A stretch of DNA of 64,000 nt from an uncultured Maribacter sp. (GCA_947493885.1 CANLTE010000004.1:372001-436000), one strand, 5' to 3'. Shown: positions 9,901-19,704, counted from the first letter of the stretch. Made by a program: numbers and translations. The notes: generated by a model not told the origin, from the sequence alone.

Positions 9901-11440
9901 ATTGTTCTTCAGACTGAGCTTCCTGTGGTTGCTCTGGTTGTTTAAACAAATCCAAATAAGCATCTTTTATACCTTCCACTATATTCGAAGCAATTAAAGA
10001 TTGATAACCTGTTTTTTCGACCATAATATCACCCGCTTTACCATGCAGGTAAATCCCAAAAATTGCAGCGCTCAATGTCTCATACCCCTGAGCTATTAAA
10101 CCTGTAATTAAACCCGTTAATACATCTCCACTTCCCGCTGTTGCCATTCCCGGATTTCCAGTTGTATTAATATACCCTTTATTTTCATAAATTGTAATGG
10201 TGTGAGCTCCTTTAACTACCAACACAAAATCATACTTCTTAGCAAACGCCTTAGCTTTTTCTAATTTATCAAAATCATTTTTCCAACTTCCTATTAGTCG
10301 TTCTAATTCTTTAGGGTGCGGTGTTAAAACGGATTGCACTGGCACATCTTTTAAAAGTTCTTTATTTTCAGATAAAATATTTAGTGCATCAGCGTCTATC
10401 ACTAATGGCTTATTATTGCTCTTCAAAAAGTTTCCAAAAGCCTTAACTGTATCATCGTGTTTTCCAAAACCAACTCCAATACCAACCGCAGATGGCTTAA
10501 AATCTATCTTAATTTCCGATATTAATTCTTCTCCACCGGACAAAACCATTGCCTCGGGCACTGATGATTGCATTGACACATAACCACAATTTGGAATACA
10601 AACAGTTGTTAAACCAGAACCCGCCTTCAGCGAAGCTTCCGATGCTAAAATCATAGCACCAATTTTGCCATAGCTACCACCTATTAACAACGCATGCCCA
10701 TAAGTACCCTTATGCGAAAATTTTTCTCTAGGCACATACAAAGGAAGAACCTCATGCTTACCAATTATCTCATAAGCCGTATTCTCATTCATCAAAAATT
10801 CTGGATCTAATCCAATATCCAAAACCTCCCATTGATTAATATAAACGCCAGTTTCGGGAAGAAAAAAAACTAATTTTGGAGCCTGAAAACTCAAAACATA
10901 ATTAGCTCGCACCACAGCTTCTTTATTCGCAGGAATTTTATCAGTATACAACCCTGAAGGAATATCTACAGATAAAATAAAAGCTTCCGAACTATGCAAA
11001 TGCGCCATTAAGTTCACAACCCATTCCTCAGGTGCTCTATTCAGTCCAATACCAAAAATTGCATCTACTATAATATCATCTCTTCCAATTTCCGGAAAAT
11101 CACAATTATCGTCTAAAAAATTTGGCCATATTTTACGGTCTTTCAGCCTATCTAGATTGATTAAAAAGTCTTTTGAACGCTTTTCGCTGTAATTCACTAC
11201 ATGCACGCCAATATTATAACCATGTTCTTGCAAGTGTCTTGCTAAAGCTATACCATCCCCTCCATTATTACCAATTCCACAAAAAAGATGAATTTTTACT
11301 GGAGCACCTTGCATGCGCAAATGCATCCAATTAAAAATCTGAATCGCAGATCTCTCCATTAAAGAATCACTCGTAATTTTTTGTTTTTCTATGGTAAATT
11401 TATCAGCAGCATATATCTGCTGCGCATTAAAAAGTTTCAT
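9899..11440 (-). CDS. nnr: bifunctional NAD(P)H-hydrate repair enzyme
   Basis: About 513 residues from the ATG at 11440 (MKLFNAQQIYAADKF); three more codons are open upstream to 11449. The enzyme repairs damaged NAD(P)H. The N-terminal half is the NAD(P)HX epimerase (YjeF_N; CGIGNNGGDGIALARHL), and the C-terminal half is the ADP-dependent (S)-NAD(P)H-hydrate dehydratase (ribokinase-like), with GYINTTGNPGMATAGSGD as its nucleotide-site motif. The C-terminus has a Gln/Glu-rich tail. It is convergent with the small gene to its left and shares that terminator. It is divergent from the threonine operon. Confidence 0.93.
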   Translation of the reverse strand: MKLFNAQQIYAADKFTIEKQKITSDSLMERSAIQIFNWMHLRMQGAPVKIHLFCGIGNNGGDGIALARHLQEHGYNIGVHVVNYSEKRSKDFLINLDRLKDRKIWPNFLDDNCDFPEIGRDDIIVDAIFGIGLNRAPEEWVVNLMAHLHSSEAFILSVDIPSGLYTDKIPANKEAVVRANYVLSFQAPKLVFFLPETGVYINQWEVLDIGLDPEFLMNENTAYEIIGKHEVLPLYVPREKFSHKGTYGHALLIGGSYGKIGAMILASEASLKAGSGLTTVCIPNCGYVSMQSSVPEAMVLSGGEELISEIKIDFKPSAVGIGVGFGKHDDTVKAFGNFLKSNNKPLVIDADALNILSENKELLKDVPVQSVLTPHPKELERLIGSWKNDFDKLEKAKAFAKKYDFVLVVKGAHTITIYENKGYINTTGNPGMATAGSGDVLTGLITGLIAQGYETLSAAIFGIYLHGKAGDIMVEKTGYQSLIASNIVEGIKDAYLDLFKQPEQPQEAQSEEQ

Positions 11441-11494
11441 TCTATACAATTATTAGTCAATTAGTGAAGATTTCACAAAAATCACTTGAAAAGG

Positions 11495-11525
11495 TTTGAT
11501 TAGCAAATCAAATGTACTACTTTTG
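11495..11525 (+). promoter_or_regulatory. promoter of the threonine operon
   Basis: TTTG at 11495-11498 and TACTTTTG at 11518-11525 are separated by 19 bp, an exact fit to the Bacteroidota sigma-70-type consensus (TTTG - about 19 - TAnnTTTG). The predicted transcript start near 11532 is about 10 bp before the leader peptide ATG. Confidence 0.8.
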
Positions 11526-11541
11526 AGCCTCACAAAGAATC

Positions 11542-11625
11542 ATGTACTACAAATTCACGGACATATTATTTTCTTCATTGACCAATGGTACTACAACAAT
11601 TGGTACGATTACCCCATTGGGGTAA
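11542..11625 (+). CDS. thrL: threonine operon leader peptide
   Basis: 27-codon reading frame, below normal gene-calling length. The peptide begins MYYKFTDILFSSL and continues TNGTTTIGTITPLG before TAA. It has seven Thr and three Ile codons, nine of these ten within two short stretches including Thr-Thr-Thr, just before thrA. This is the composition of leader peptides in which ribosome stalling on scarce Thr/Ile tRNA controls a threonine operon, as in E. coli thrL. It lies 16 bp downstream of a consensus promoter and 74 bp upstream of thrA. The last codons sit inside competing RNA stems. The role is inferred from composition and position. Confidence 0.75.
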   Translation: MYYKFTDILFSSLTNGTTTIGTITPLG

Positions 11626-11662
11626 ACAACAACATATACGTCCATTTCTCGCGTTTTTACGC
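11581..11662 (+). promoter_or_regulatory. putative thr attenuator, alternative RNA stems
   Basis: Three mutually exclusive pairings overlap the Thr codons: ACCAAT 11581-11586 with ATTGGT 11599-11604; TTACCCC 11609-11615 with GGGGTAA 11619-11625; and CCAATGG 11582-11588 with CCATTGG 11614-11620, which would break both. A small GCGT/ACGC hairpin follows at 11651-11662. No clear U-run follows any of these, so control may act on translation or through a factor rather than intrinsic termination. Structure is seen; the mechanism is inferred. Confidence 0.55.
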
Positions 11663-11699
11663 AACTCAAATATTCAGTACAAGTTAATTTCCTTACATA

Positions 11700-14144
11700 A
11701 TGAAAGTTTTAAAATTTGGAGGCACTTCGGTAGCCAATGCAAATAATATAGCCTTAGTAAAAAACATTGTTTATAATAGCAAAAGTGATAAAACAATAGT
11801 TGTTGTTTCTGCTTTTGGTGGCGTAACAGATTTATTGTTAAAAACAGCTGAATTAGCCGCTAGCCAAGACCAAACCTATACAACAGTTATTAGCGAAATT
11901 GAGAAAAGGCATCTAAATACCATAAAAGAACTTATTGCTATTAAGGAGCAAAGTGCAGTTTTAAGTAAGGTAAAAGCTGAATTAAATACGCTTGAAACAT
12001 TACTTGAGGGTGCTTTTTTAATTGGTGAAATTACACCAAAACTGTCCGATAAAATTGTGAGTTTCGGTGAAATACTTTCTTCATACATAATAGGTCAATA
12101 TTTTGCTCAAGAGGGTTTAAAGGCTACACATAAAGATAGTAGAGAGCTTATTAAAACTAACGAACTCAACGGAAAGGCAATTGTAAATTTTGAGATTACA
12201 AATGCTAATTGTGTAGACTTTTTTAACAAAACTACTTCCAAAATTATTGTAACTGCTGGATTTATTGCTTCATCTGAAAATGGCAACTCCACAACTTTAG
12301 GTCGTGGTGGATCTGATTATACTGCAGCTATTTACGCTGCAGCGATAAAAGCAGAAATCTTAGAAATTTGGACTGATGTAAGTGGAATGTATACCGCTAA
12401 CCCTCGATTGGTAAAACAAGCAAAGCCTATTCCACATATTTCATATGAAGAAGCAATGGAGCTTTCGCATTTTGGAGCCAAAGTACTTTACCCTCCAACT
12501 ATTCAACCTGTATTGTCAAAAGGAATTTCAATTTGTATTAAAAATACTTTTGACCCTGAAAATAATGGAACACTTATTACAAAAATTAAAAACGAAAAAG
12601 GAAAAACAGTTCGTGGAATAAGTCATGTTGAAAATATTTCATTGCTATCTTTAGAAGGTTCAGGAATGGTTGGTATTCCTGGTATTTCTAAAAGATTTTT
12701 TGAAGTTTTATCACAGGCCGAAATAAGTGTTGTTTTAATCACACAGGCTTCATCAGAACATTCTATTTGTGTTGGTATTTCCGATGATGATATCGAGAGA
12801 GCAATTGAAATAGTTAATGATGCTTTTGAATATGAAATTGAACGGGGAAAAATAAAACCAGCCATAGTTGAAAAAGATTTGGCTATTGTTGCTCTGGTTG
12901 GTGACAACATGAAAAGTCATCAAGGCTTAAGCGGAAAAATGTTTAGCACATTAGGTAAAAACAATGTAAATATTAGAGCAATAGCGCAAGGAGCTTCTGA
13001 AAGAAATATATCTACCGTGATTAAAAAGCTTGATGTCAAAAAAGCCCTAAATACCTTGCATGAAGAGTTTTTTGAGGAAAACATAAAACAGCTCAACCTT
13101 TTTGTAATGGGGGTTGGAAATGTTGGCTCTAAATTTTTAAATCAAATTTTACAACAAGGCGATTATTTAAAAGAGAATTTAAAACTAAACATTAGGGTTA
13201 TAGGAATTTCTAATTCCAGAACCATGCTTTTTGATGAAAATGGAATAAACTTAAACAAATGGGAAAGTGTTTTAGCCGAAGGAGAAAAAGCAGATAAAGC
13301 CAAATTTCTTGAAACTGTAAATCAGCTAAATTATCGTAATAGCATTTTTGTTGATAATACAGCAAGTGCCGAGGTATCAGAAACGTACCATTCATATTTA
13401 GGAAACAGTATATCTGTTGTTACATGTAATAAAATTGCATGTTCTTCTGAATACAACAATTACAAAAAACTTAAACAACTTGCCCGAGAGTATAATGCTC
13501 CATTCCTGTTTGAAACAAATGTTGGTGCTGGTTTACCAATTATTGACACCTTAAAGCATTTAATTACTTCAGGAGACAAAATATTAAAAATACAAGCTGT
13601 ACTTTCTGGAAGCTTAAATTTTGTGTTCAACAATTTTAATAACAAAACAACTTTTCATGATGTCGTTAAACAGGCTCAAGAAGAAGGATATACTGAACCT
13701 GACCCAAAAATTGACTTAAGCGGGGTTGACGTAATGCGAAAAATATTAATTCTTGCCAGGGAAAGCGGCAATCAGTTAGAAATTGGAGATATTGTCAACA
13801 ATTCGTTTCTTCCACAAGAAAGCCTGGATACGACAAATAACGAAGATTTTTTTGCTTCATTAATCAAGCATGAAGCTTCATTCCAAGACATCTATAAGAA
13901 AGCGGAAGATGCCAATAGTAAATTAAAGTACGTAGCACAGTATGAAAATGGAAAAGCTAGTGTAGGTCTACAAGAAATTCCAAAAGGACACGATTTTTAT
14001 AATCTGGAAGGCAGTGATAACATTGTTTTATTCTATACGGAACGCTACCCTAATCAACCTATGATTATTAAAGGAGCTGGTGCTGGAGCAGACGTTACTG
14101 CCTCTGGTATTTTTGCTGACATCATTAGAATTGGTAATTTTTAA
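11700..14144 (+). CDS. thrA: bifunctional aspartate kinase / homoserine dehydrogenase
   Basis: 814-residue fusion that carries out the first and third steps from aspartate to homoserine. The N-terminal kinase begins MKVLKFGGTSVANA and carries TLGRGGSDYTAA; ACT regulatory domains lie at about residues 305-460 (LSLEGSGMVGIPGISKRFFE); the dehydrogenase begins near residue 465 with the Rossmann motif FVMGVGNVGSKF. The ACT domains suggest feedback control by threonine. It is the first structural gene of thrABC, 74 bp after the Thr-rich leader and 2 bp before thrB. Confidence 0.96.
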   Translation: MKVLKFGGTSVANANNIALVKNIVYNSKSDKTIVVVSAFGGVTDLLLKTAELAASQDQTYTTVISEIEKRHLNTIKELIAIKEQSAVLSKVKAELNTLETLLEGAFLIGEITPKLSDKIVSFGEILSSYIIGQYFAQEGLKATHKDSRELIKTNELNGKAIVNFEITNANCVDFFNKTTSKIIVTAGFIASSENGNSTTLGRGGSDYTAAIYAAAIKAEILEIWTDVSGMYTANPRLVKQAKPIPHISYEEAMELSHFGAKVLYPPTIQPVLSKGISICIKNTFDPENNGTLITKIKNEKGKTVRGISHVENISLLSLEGSGMVGIPGISKRFFEVLSQAEISVVLITQASSEHSICVGISDDDIERAIEIVNDAFEYEIERGKIKPAIVEKDLAIVALVGDNMKSHQGLSGKMFSTLGKNNVNIRAIAQGASERNISTVIKKLDVKKALNTLHEEFFEENIKQLNLFVMGVGNVGSKFLNQILQQGDYLKENLKLNIRVIGISNSRTMLFDENGINLNKWESVLAEGEKADKAKFLETVNQLNYRNSIFVDNTASAEVSETYHSYLGNSISVVTCNKIACSSEYNNYKKLKQLAREYNAPFLFETNVGAGLPIIDTLKHLITSGDKILKIQAVLSGSLNFVFNNFNNKTTFHDVVKQAQEEGYTEPDPKIDLSGVDVMRKILILARESGNQLEIGDIVNNSFLPQESLDTTNNEDFFASLIKHEASFQDIYKKAEDANSKLKYVAQYENGKASVGLQEIPKGHDFYNLEGSDNIVLFYTERYPNQPMIIKGAGAGADVTASGIFADIIRIGNF

Positions 14145-14146
14145 TC

Positions 14147-15070
14147 ATGGAAGAAATTAGAGTTTTTTGCCCTGCCACTATAGCCAATATTTCATGTGGT
14201 TTTGATGTTCTTGGAGTTGCATTAGATGCAGTTGGTGATGAAATGGTTATTCGTAAAACTAAAGAAAAAGGGGTGCAAATCACCAAACTGGAAGGCCAAA
14301 ATTTACCTCTAGAAACTAAAAAAAATGTTGCTGGAGTAGCAGGGCTGGCACTTTTAGAAAAAGCCCATTATGATGGAGGATTTGAAATAGAGATTTATAA
14401 AAAAATTAAGGCAGGAAGTGGCATTGGAAGTAGTGCTGCAAGTTCTACCGGAGCCGTTTGGGCAATGAACCATTTACTTGGCAATCCGTTTTCAAAAACC
14501 GACTTGGTAAAGTTTGCCATGGAAGGAGAAAAACTTGCGAGCGGAGTGGCTCATGCAGATAATGTAGCCCCAGCCCTATTTGGAGCTTTTACGCTTGTTA
14601 GAAGTTACAGTCCATTGGATATTATACCTATTAAAAATCCATCAGAATTGTACGCAACTGTTATTCATCCGCAAATTGAAATTAAAACTGCGGATTCTAG
14701 AAAAATATTAAAAACTAATATTTCTTTGGAAAATGGTATAAAACAATGGGGAAATGTTGGTGGATTAATTGCTGGTCTTTTTACAGAGGATTACGATTTA
14801 ATAGGTAGATCCCTTGAAGATCATATTATTGAACCAATCCGATCTATTTTAATACCTGGCTTTAAGAAGGTTAAAAAAGAAGCTTTACAAGCTGGAGCAT
14901 TGGGTTGTGGTATTTCAGGATCAGGACCTTCCATATTTGCTTTTAGCAAGGGTGAGCAAACCGCTAACATTGTTGCTGAAGCTATAAAAAAAGCATATCA
15001 GAATATTGGAATTGACTTCGATATTCACGTGTCAAAAATAAATTCCGAAGGAATTAAAATAATTAAATAG
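14147..15070 (+). CDS. thrB: homoserine kinase
   Basis: 307-residue GHMP-family kinase that phosphorylates homoserine for threonine synthesis. The ATP-binding motif GSGIGSSAASSTGA is at about residues 91-104, and the C-terminal GCGISGSGPSIFAF glycine-rich motif is present. The start follows the thrA stop by 2 bp, and thrC follows after 4 bp, so translation is probably coupled. Length and motifs are normal. Confidence 0.96.
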   Translation: MEEIRVFCPATIANISCGFDVLGVALDAVGDEMVIRKTKEKGVQITKLEGQNLPLETKKNVAGVAGLALLEKAHYDGGFEIEIYKKIKAGSGIGSSAASSTGAVWAMNHLLGNPFSKTDLVKFAMEGEKLASGVAHADNVAPALFGAFTLVRSYSPLDIIPIKNPSELYATVIHPQIEIKTADSRKILKTNISLENGIKQWGNVGGLIAGLFTEDYDLIGRSLEDHIIEPIRSILIPGFKKVKKEALQAGALGCGISGSGPSIFAFSKGEQTANIVAEAIKKAYQNIGIDFDIHVSKINSEGIKIIK

Positions 15071-15074
15071 TAGA

Positions 15075-16370
15075 ATGAATTTTTACAGTCTAAATAAACA
15101 AGCTCCAAACGTATCTTTTAAAGATGCTGTAATTAAAGGTATTGCTCCAGACAGAGGATTATACTTTCCTGAAAACATTACACCACTTTCAGCTTCTTTT
15201 TTTGAAAATATAGAATCTCTATCCAACGTAGAAATTGCTTTTGAAGCTATAAAACAATTTGTTTCGGAGGAAATTCCGGAGAACAAATTAAAAGCCATTT
15301 TAACAACTGTTCTTGATTTTGATTTTCCTGTTGTTAAAATAGATAAAAATACAGCCACCCTTGAACTTTTTCATGGGCCTACAATGGCGTTTAAAGATGT
15401 TGGGGCTAGATTCATGGCTAACTGTTTAGGTTATTTTTCAGAAGGCGAAAATAAAGAAGTTACTGTACTTGTTGCTACCTCAGGAGATACTGGTGGTGCT
15501 GTAGCAAATGGTTTTTTGGGCGTAAAAGGTGTAAAGGTTGTTATTCTTTACCCAAGTGGAAAAGTTAGTGATATTCAAGAAAGACAATTAACTACGTTGG
15601 GAAAAAACATTACTGCCCTTGAAGTAGATGGTACTTTTGACGATTGCCAAAAGATGGTGAAAACCGCTTTTTTGGATGATGATTTACTTGGTAAAATGCA
15701 ACTTACATCTGCTAACTCTATTAATGTTGCACGTTGGTTACCTCAATTGTTTTATTTCCTTTTTGCCTATAAAGAGGTAAAATCTAAAGGAAAAGAAATT
15801 GTTTTCTCAGTTCCTAGTGGGAACTTCGGAAATATCTGCGCTGGAATGATGGCTCAAAAATTAGGAATGCCAGTAAAACAATTTATTGCTGCAACTAATG
15901 TAAACGATACTGTTCCTCAGTTTATGAAAACGCAGGAATATAATCCAAAGCCATCTACTGCTACAATATCCAATGCTATGGATGTAGGTGACCCAAGTAA
16001 TTTCATTAGAATTCGTCATTTATTTAAAGACAATTTTGAAGATCTTTCTAAAAACCTTTCTTCATATTCATTTACCGATGAAGAAACTAAAAAGGCGATG
16101 ATTCAAATACACAATACTTGTGGTTATGCTGCAGATCCTCATGGAGCTGTTGGCTATCTTGGATTAAAAAAATATCAAGAAAATGAAGTGAATACCTATG
16201 GAATCTTCCTGGAAACGGCTCATCCTGTAAAGTTTTTAGACATTGTTGAGAACACGATTGGAAAGAAAATTGAAATCCCTACTCAAATTACCAAGGTCAT
16301 GGATAAGGAAAAAATTTCCATCAAAATAGAAACTTACAACGAGCTAAAAGATTATTTGTTAGACAATTAA
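15075..16370 (+). CDS. thrC: threonine synthase
   Basis: 431-residue PLP enzyme that converts O-phosphohomoserine to threonine. The PLP lysine is K107 in GPTMAFKDVGARF; TSGDTGGAVANGF (phosphate-side loop) and SVPSGNFGNICAG (PLP phosphate cradle) are present. This is the shorter ThrC type common in bacteria. It is the last gene of thrABC. No clear terminator follows before the gcvT gene 186 bp away. Confidence 0.96.
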   Translation: MNFYSLNKQAPNVSFKDAVIKGIAPDRGLYFPENITPLSASFFENIESLSNVEIAFEAIKQFVSEEIPENKLKAILTTVLDFDFPVVKIDKNTATLELFHGPTMAFKDVGARFMANCLGYFSEGENKEVTVLVATSGDTGGAVANGFLGVKGVKVVILYPSGKVSDIQERQLTTLGKNITALEVDGTFDDCQKMVKTAFLDDDLLGKMQLTSANSINVARWLPQLFYFLFAYKEVKSKGKEIVFSVPSGNFGNICAGMMAQKLGMPVKQFIAATNVNDTVPQFMKTQEYNPKPSTATISNAMDVGDPSNFIRIRHLFKDNFEDLSKNLSSYSFTDEETKKAMIQIHNTCGYAADPHGAVGYLGLKKYQENEVNTYGIFLETAHPVKFLDIVENTIGKKIEIPTQITKVMDKEKISIKIETYNELKDYLLDN

Positions 16371-16556
16371 ATTACCCAATTCCTTCAAGTTGAGGAGAAT
16401 ATCTTCAAAAAACAAAGTAGAAGAAAAACATCCATATATTTTCGATAAATTTGGGGCGACTAATTTACATGAAAATAATACAATGACCCGTTAGTGTTTT
16501 GTATATCAAAGCTAATTTCGGTGAATTTTAACCACTCTTAAATAAATTATTTCTGG

Positions 16557-17648
16557 ATGAAAAATACTGCTTTGACCTCCACCCACGAAGCATTAGGTGC
16601 AAAAATGGTTCCCTTTGCTGGCTATAACATGCCTGTTTCATACGAAGGCGTAAATATTGAACATGAGACCGTTCGTAACGCTGTGGGCGTTTTTGACGTC
16701 TCTCATATGGGTGAGTTTTTAATCAGTGGTCCAAGGGCCCTAGATTTAATTCAAAAAGTTATCTCAAATGACGCGTCTACACTCACCATTGGAAAAGCTC
16801 AATACTGCTATTTCCCGAATGAAACAGGTGGAATTGTAGATGATTTAATTGTTTACAGAATAAAAGAAGAACAATATTTACTAGTTGTAAATGCTTCAAA
16901 TATAGAAAAAGATTGGGCGCATATTTCCAAATATAATAGCGAATACAACGCTGACATGAGAAACCTTTCGGAAGATTATTCGCTACTTGCCGTTCAAGGC
17001 CCAAAAGCAGTGGATGCTATGCAAAGTTTAACTAGTATAGATTTATCCCAAATAAAATTTTACAATTTTGAAGTTGCGGATTTTGCAGGAATTCAACATG
17101 TTATTATTTCTGCCACCGGATACACTGGATCAGGAGGATTTGAAATATATTGTAAAAACGAAGAAGTAAAGCAAATTTGGGACAAAGTTTTTGAAGCTGG
17201 AGCTGCTTTTAATATTAAACCCATAGGTTTAGCTGCTAGAGATACCCTAAGGTTAGAAATGGGTTATTGCCTTTATGGAAATGATATTAATGATAACACA
17301 TCTCCCTTTGAAGCTGGTTTAGGATGGGTAACCAAATTCACAAAAGAGTTTGTAAATAGTGAAGCCCTAGCAAAAGAAAAAGAGCGAGGACTGAAACGTA
17401 AACTTGTTGCTTTTGAGTTAGACGAAAAAGGAGTTCCGCGTCACGACTATGATATTGTTGATAGCCAAGGGAATAAAATTGGAGTGGTTACTTCAGGTAC
17501 TATGTCCCCTTCATTAGGCAAAGGAATTGGTCTTGGTTATGTTCCAAAAATATTTTCAGAAGTAGGGGCAAAAATCAATATACAAGTTCGCAAAAAAGCT
17601 ATTCCCACAACGGTTGTAAAACTACCTTTTTATAAAGGAAATGATTAA
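16557..17648 (+). CDS. gcvT: aminomethyltransferase, glycine cleavage T protein
   Basis: 363-residue tetrahydrofolate-dependent enzyme of the glycine cleavage system; it moves the methylene group from lipoyl-H protein to folate and releases ammonia. The N-terminus (HEALGAKMVPFAGYNMPVSY) and the active-site region VFDVSHMGEF are typical, and SGTMSPSLGKGIGLGYV lies in the C-terminal barrel. No gcvH or gcvP gene is nearby. It overlaps the glutaminase start by 8 bp, so the two are co-transcribed. The 186-bp upstream gap contains no recognised glycine riboswitch; a weak TAATTTCG element lies at 16513. Confidence 0.95.
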   Translation: MKNTALTSTHEALGAKMVPFAGYNMPVSYEGVNIEHETVRNAVGVFDVSHMGEFLISGPRALDLIQKVISNDASTLTIGKAQYCYFPNETGGIVDDLIVYRIKEEQYLLVVNASNIEKDWAHISKYNSEYNADMRNLSEDYSLLAVQGPKAVDAMQSLTSIDLSQIKFYNFEVADFAGIQHVIISATGYTGSGGFEIYCKNEEVKQIWDKVFEAGAAFNIKPIGLAARDTLRLEMGYCLYGNDINDNTSPFEAGLGWVTKFTKEFVNSEALAKEKERGLKRKLVAFELDEKGVPRHDYDIVDSQGNKIGVVTSGTMSPSLGKGIGLGYVPKIFSEVGAKINIQVRKKAIPTTVVKLPFYKGND

Positions 17649-18555
17649 CTACCAAATAATTATTGATGACATTGCTATTGACGCAAAACGGACCAAAGAT
17701 AAAGGTGTTGTTGCCTCATATATACCCGAACTCGCAAAGATAAATAGCACTAAATTTGGTATACATTTAATTGATGCAAATAAAAATGGCTATAGTGCAG
17801 CTGATGCTTTCGAAAAATTTTCCATTCAGAGTATCTCTAAGGTGCTTTCGCTTGCGTTATGTTTTAGCATAGTTGACAATGATATCTGGAAACGTATAAA
17901 TGTAGAACCATCTGGTAATCCTTTTAATCATTTATCGCTTCTTGAATTTGAAAAAGGAATTCCAAGAAACCCTTTTAATAATGATGGTGCTATCGTAGTA
18001 GCTGATATTCTTATCTCTAAACTAAAAAACCCTAAAACAGATTTCTTAGTTTTTCTACAAAAGCTTTGTAACGACACCACAATAAACTACAATAAAAAAG
18101 TGGCAGAATCTGAAAGAGTAACGGGGTTTAAAAATTTTGCAGCTGCAAACCTTTTAAAGTCATTCGGAAATCTACATAATGATGTCGAAGTTGTACTAGA
18201 TTTATATTTTCACCTTTGCGCTATAGAAATGAACTGTGAGCAACTTGCAAAAGCCTTTTTCATTTTCATGAATCACGGAAAGTGTTTGCAAGGAGAAACC
18301 TATTTAAACATTAACCAGATAAAACGGATAAATGCGCTGATGCTTACATGTGGTTTTTATGATGAGGCTGGAGAATTTGCTTTTGAAGTGGGTCTACCTG
18401 GCAAAAGTGGAGTTGGCGGAGGTATAGCAGCAGTGCTACCCAATAAATACACTGTTGTTACCTGGGCACCAGGATTAAACCAAAAAGGAAACTCTAAACT
18501 GGGAATGCTTGCCTTGGAACAATTAACAACCAAAACCGAGCAATCAATTTTTTAG
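17641..18555 (+). CDS. glsA: glutaminase
   Basis: 304-residue serine-dependent glutaminase (beta-lactamase-like fold) that hydrolyses glutamine to glutamate and ammonia. The SxxK nucleophile motif is S64-I-S-K67 in FSIQSISKVLSL. The conserved stretches GNPFNHLSLLEFEKGIPRNP and GLPGKSGVGGGI are present. It overlaps gcvT by 8 bp and is followed 3 bp later by a reductase gene, forming a tight three-gene group. Confidence 0.94.
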   Translation: MINYQIIIDDIAIDAKRTKDKGVVASYIPELAKINSTKFGIHLIDANKNGYSAADAFEKFSIQSISKVLSLALCFSIVDNDIWKRINVEPSGNPFNHLSLLEFEKGIPRNPFNNDGAIVVADILISKLKNPKTDFLVFLQKLCNDTTINYNKKVAESERVTGFKNFAAANLLKSFGNLHNDVEVVLDLYFHLCAIEMNCEQLAKAFFIFMNHGKCLQGETYLNINQIKRINALMLTCGFYDEAGEFAFEVGLPGKSGVGGGIAAVLPNKYTVVTWAPGLNQKGNSKLGMLALEQLTTKTEQSIF

Positions 18556-18558
18556 CAT

Positions 18559-19380
18559 TTGGACTCAAAAAAAATTCTTGTTCTCGGGGGAAGTGGTTTT
18601 TTAGGAAATGCCATTTATAAGGAGCTTTGCTGTTATTTTAATACCTACGCTACGTATAATTCTGCGCGAAGGTCTTTTGAAAATAATAAGCAATTTTTAA
18701 AATATAATATGGAAGAGGATGACATTTACAACATTCTCGACGACATACAACCTCAAATTGTAATTTCGGCATTACGAGGTAATTTTGCCTCCCAAATACA
18801 AGCACATCAACATATTATCGAGTACCTATTAAATCATAAATGTAAGTTGTTTTTTCTTTCTTCAGCTAACGTTTTTGATGCATACAGTAAATACCCATCC
18901 TACGAAAATGATAAAACACTATCAGAAAGTATTTACGGTAGACTAAAAATCAGGATAGAAAATATGTTACTAAGGCTTCCTAAAGAAAAAGCCTCCATTT
19001 TAAGAGTGCCTATGGTTTTTGGCAACACCTCGGTTAGAGTAAAAGATATCAAGAATAGTATTCTTAATAACGAACCTATAGATGTTTTTCCTAACCTAGT
19101 TATGAATGTCACTAATGATGATAAACTTACTCAACAAATTCATTACTTAATCAACAGAAATAAAAGTGGAATTTTTCATCTGGGCAGTACAGATTTAGTA
19201 CATCACGAAGACTTTATAAAAGAAATTATAGACCGTATTGGCACCTTCAATCCTATCTATAAAAGAAACTACACTACTAATAATGAGCGATATTTAGCGG
19301 TGCTTCCTAAAACCAACAAACTTCCCAAAAATCTACAATTTGGTTATCAAGACATTATAGACCATCATTTAATTATCTAA
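18559..19380 (+). CDS. NAD(P)-dependent epimerase/reductase (extended SDR, RmlD-like)
   Basis: 273 residues with a Rossmann dinucleotide motif near the start (LVLGGSGFLGNAIYKEL) and the SDR catalytic pair in IYGRLKIRIE. Fold and order resemble dTDP-4-dehydrorhamnose reductase and other NAD(P)-dependent sugar-nucleotide enzymes, but no rhamnose genes are nearby and the substrate is unknown. A TTG start at 18559 is used, 3 bp after the glutaminase stop; no better ATG precedes the glycine motif. Confidence 0.8.
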   Translation: MDSKKILVLGGSGFLGNAIYKELCCYFNTYATYNSARRSFENNKQFLKYNMEEDDIYNILDDIQPQIVISALRGNFASQIQAHQHIIEYLLNHKCKLFFLSSANVFDAYSKYPSYENDKTLSESIYGRLKIRIENMLLRLPKEKASILRVPMVFGNTSVRVKDIKNSILNNEPIDVFPNLVMNVTNDDKLTQQIHYLINRNKSGIFHLGSTDLVHHEDFIKEIIDRIGTFNPIYKRNYTTNNERYLAVLPKTNKLPKNLQFGYQDIIDHHLII

Positions 19381-19398
19381 CTTTATAAAAAAGTAATT

Positions 19399-19686
19399 AT
19401 GAAAAAACTAACTGTTTTAGAAATAGAACAACATCTAAAGGATTTGGACGGATGGGAATATAACAATGGCGCATTAGAAACTACTTTTGAATTTAAAGAT
19501 TTTAAAGATGCCTTTTCGGTGATGACACGCATTGCCTTTGAATGTGAAATCCAAAATCATCACCCAGACTGGAGCAATGTATACAACACTTTAAGCATAC
19601 GTTTAAATACTCATGATGCTAATGGTGTAACACTAAAAGATATTACTTTAGCGAAAACCATAGAAGATATTATTCTAAGTGAATAA
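19399..19686 (+). CDS. 4a-hydroxytetrahydrobiopterin dehydratase
   Basis: 95-residue pterin-4a-carbinolamine dehydratase that recycles the pterin cofactor after aromatic hydroxylation. The active-site signature is complete: EIQNHHPDWSNVYNTLSIR followed by LNTHDANGVT. The length is typical. It lies 18 bp after the reductase gene and probably ends that transcript. No aromatic amino acid hydroxylase gene is in the window, so its partner is elsewhere. Confidence 0.93.
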   Translation: MKKLTVLEIEQHLKDLDGWEYNNGALETTFEFKDFKDAFSVMTRIAFECEIQNHHPDWSNVYNTLSIRLNTHDANGVTLKDITLAKTIEDIILSE

Positions 19687-19704
19687 ACGCTAAAAACATT
19701 CCCC

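Noticed and set aside
11496..11687. 63-codon plus-strand frame upstream of thrA
   Set aside because: It overlaps the promoter and the Thr-rich leader in another frame; composition is not protein-like and its start precedes the predicted transcript start.
16371..16556. Glycine riboswitch before gcvT
   Set aside because: None of the conserved glycine aptamer cores was seen in the 186 bp.
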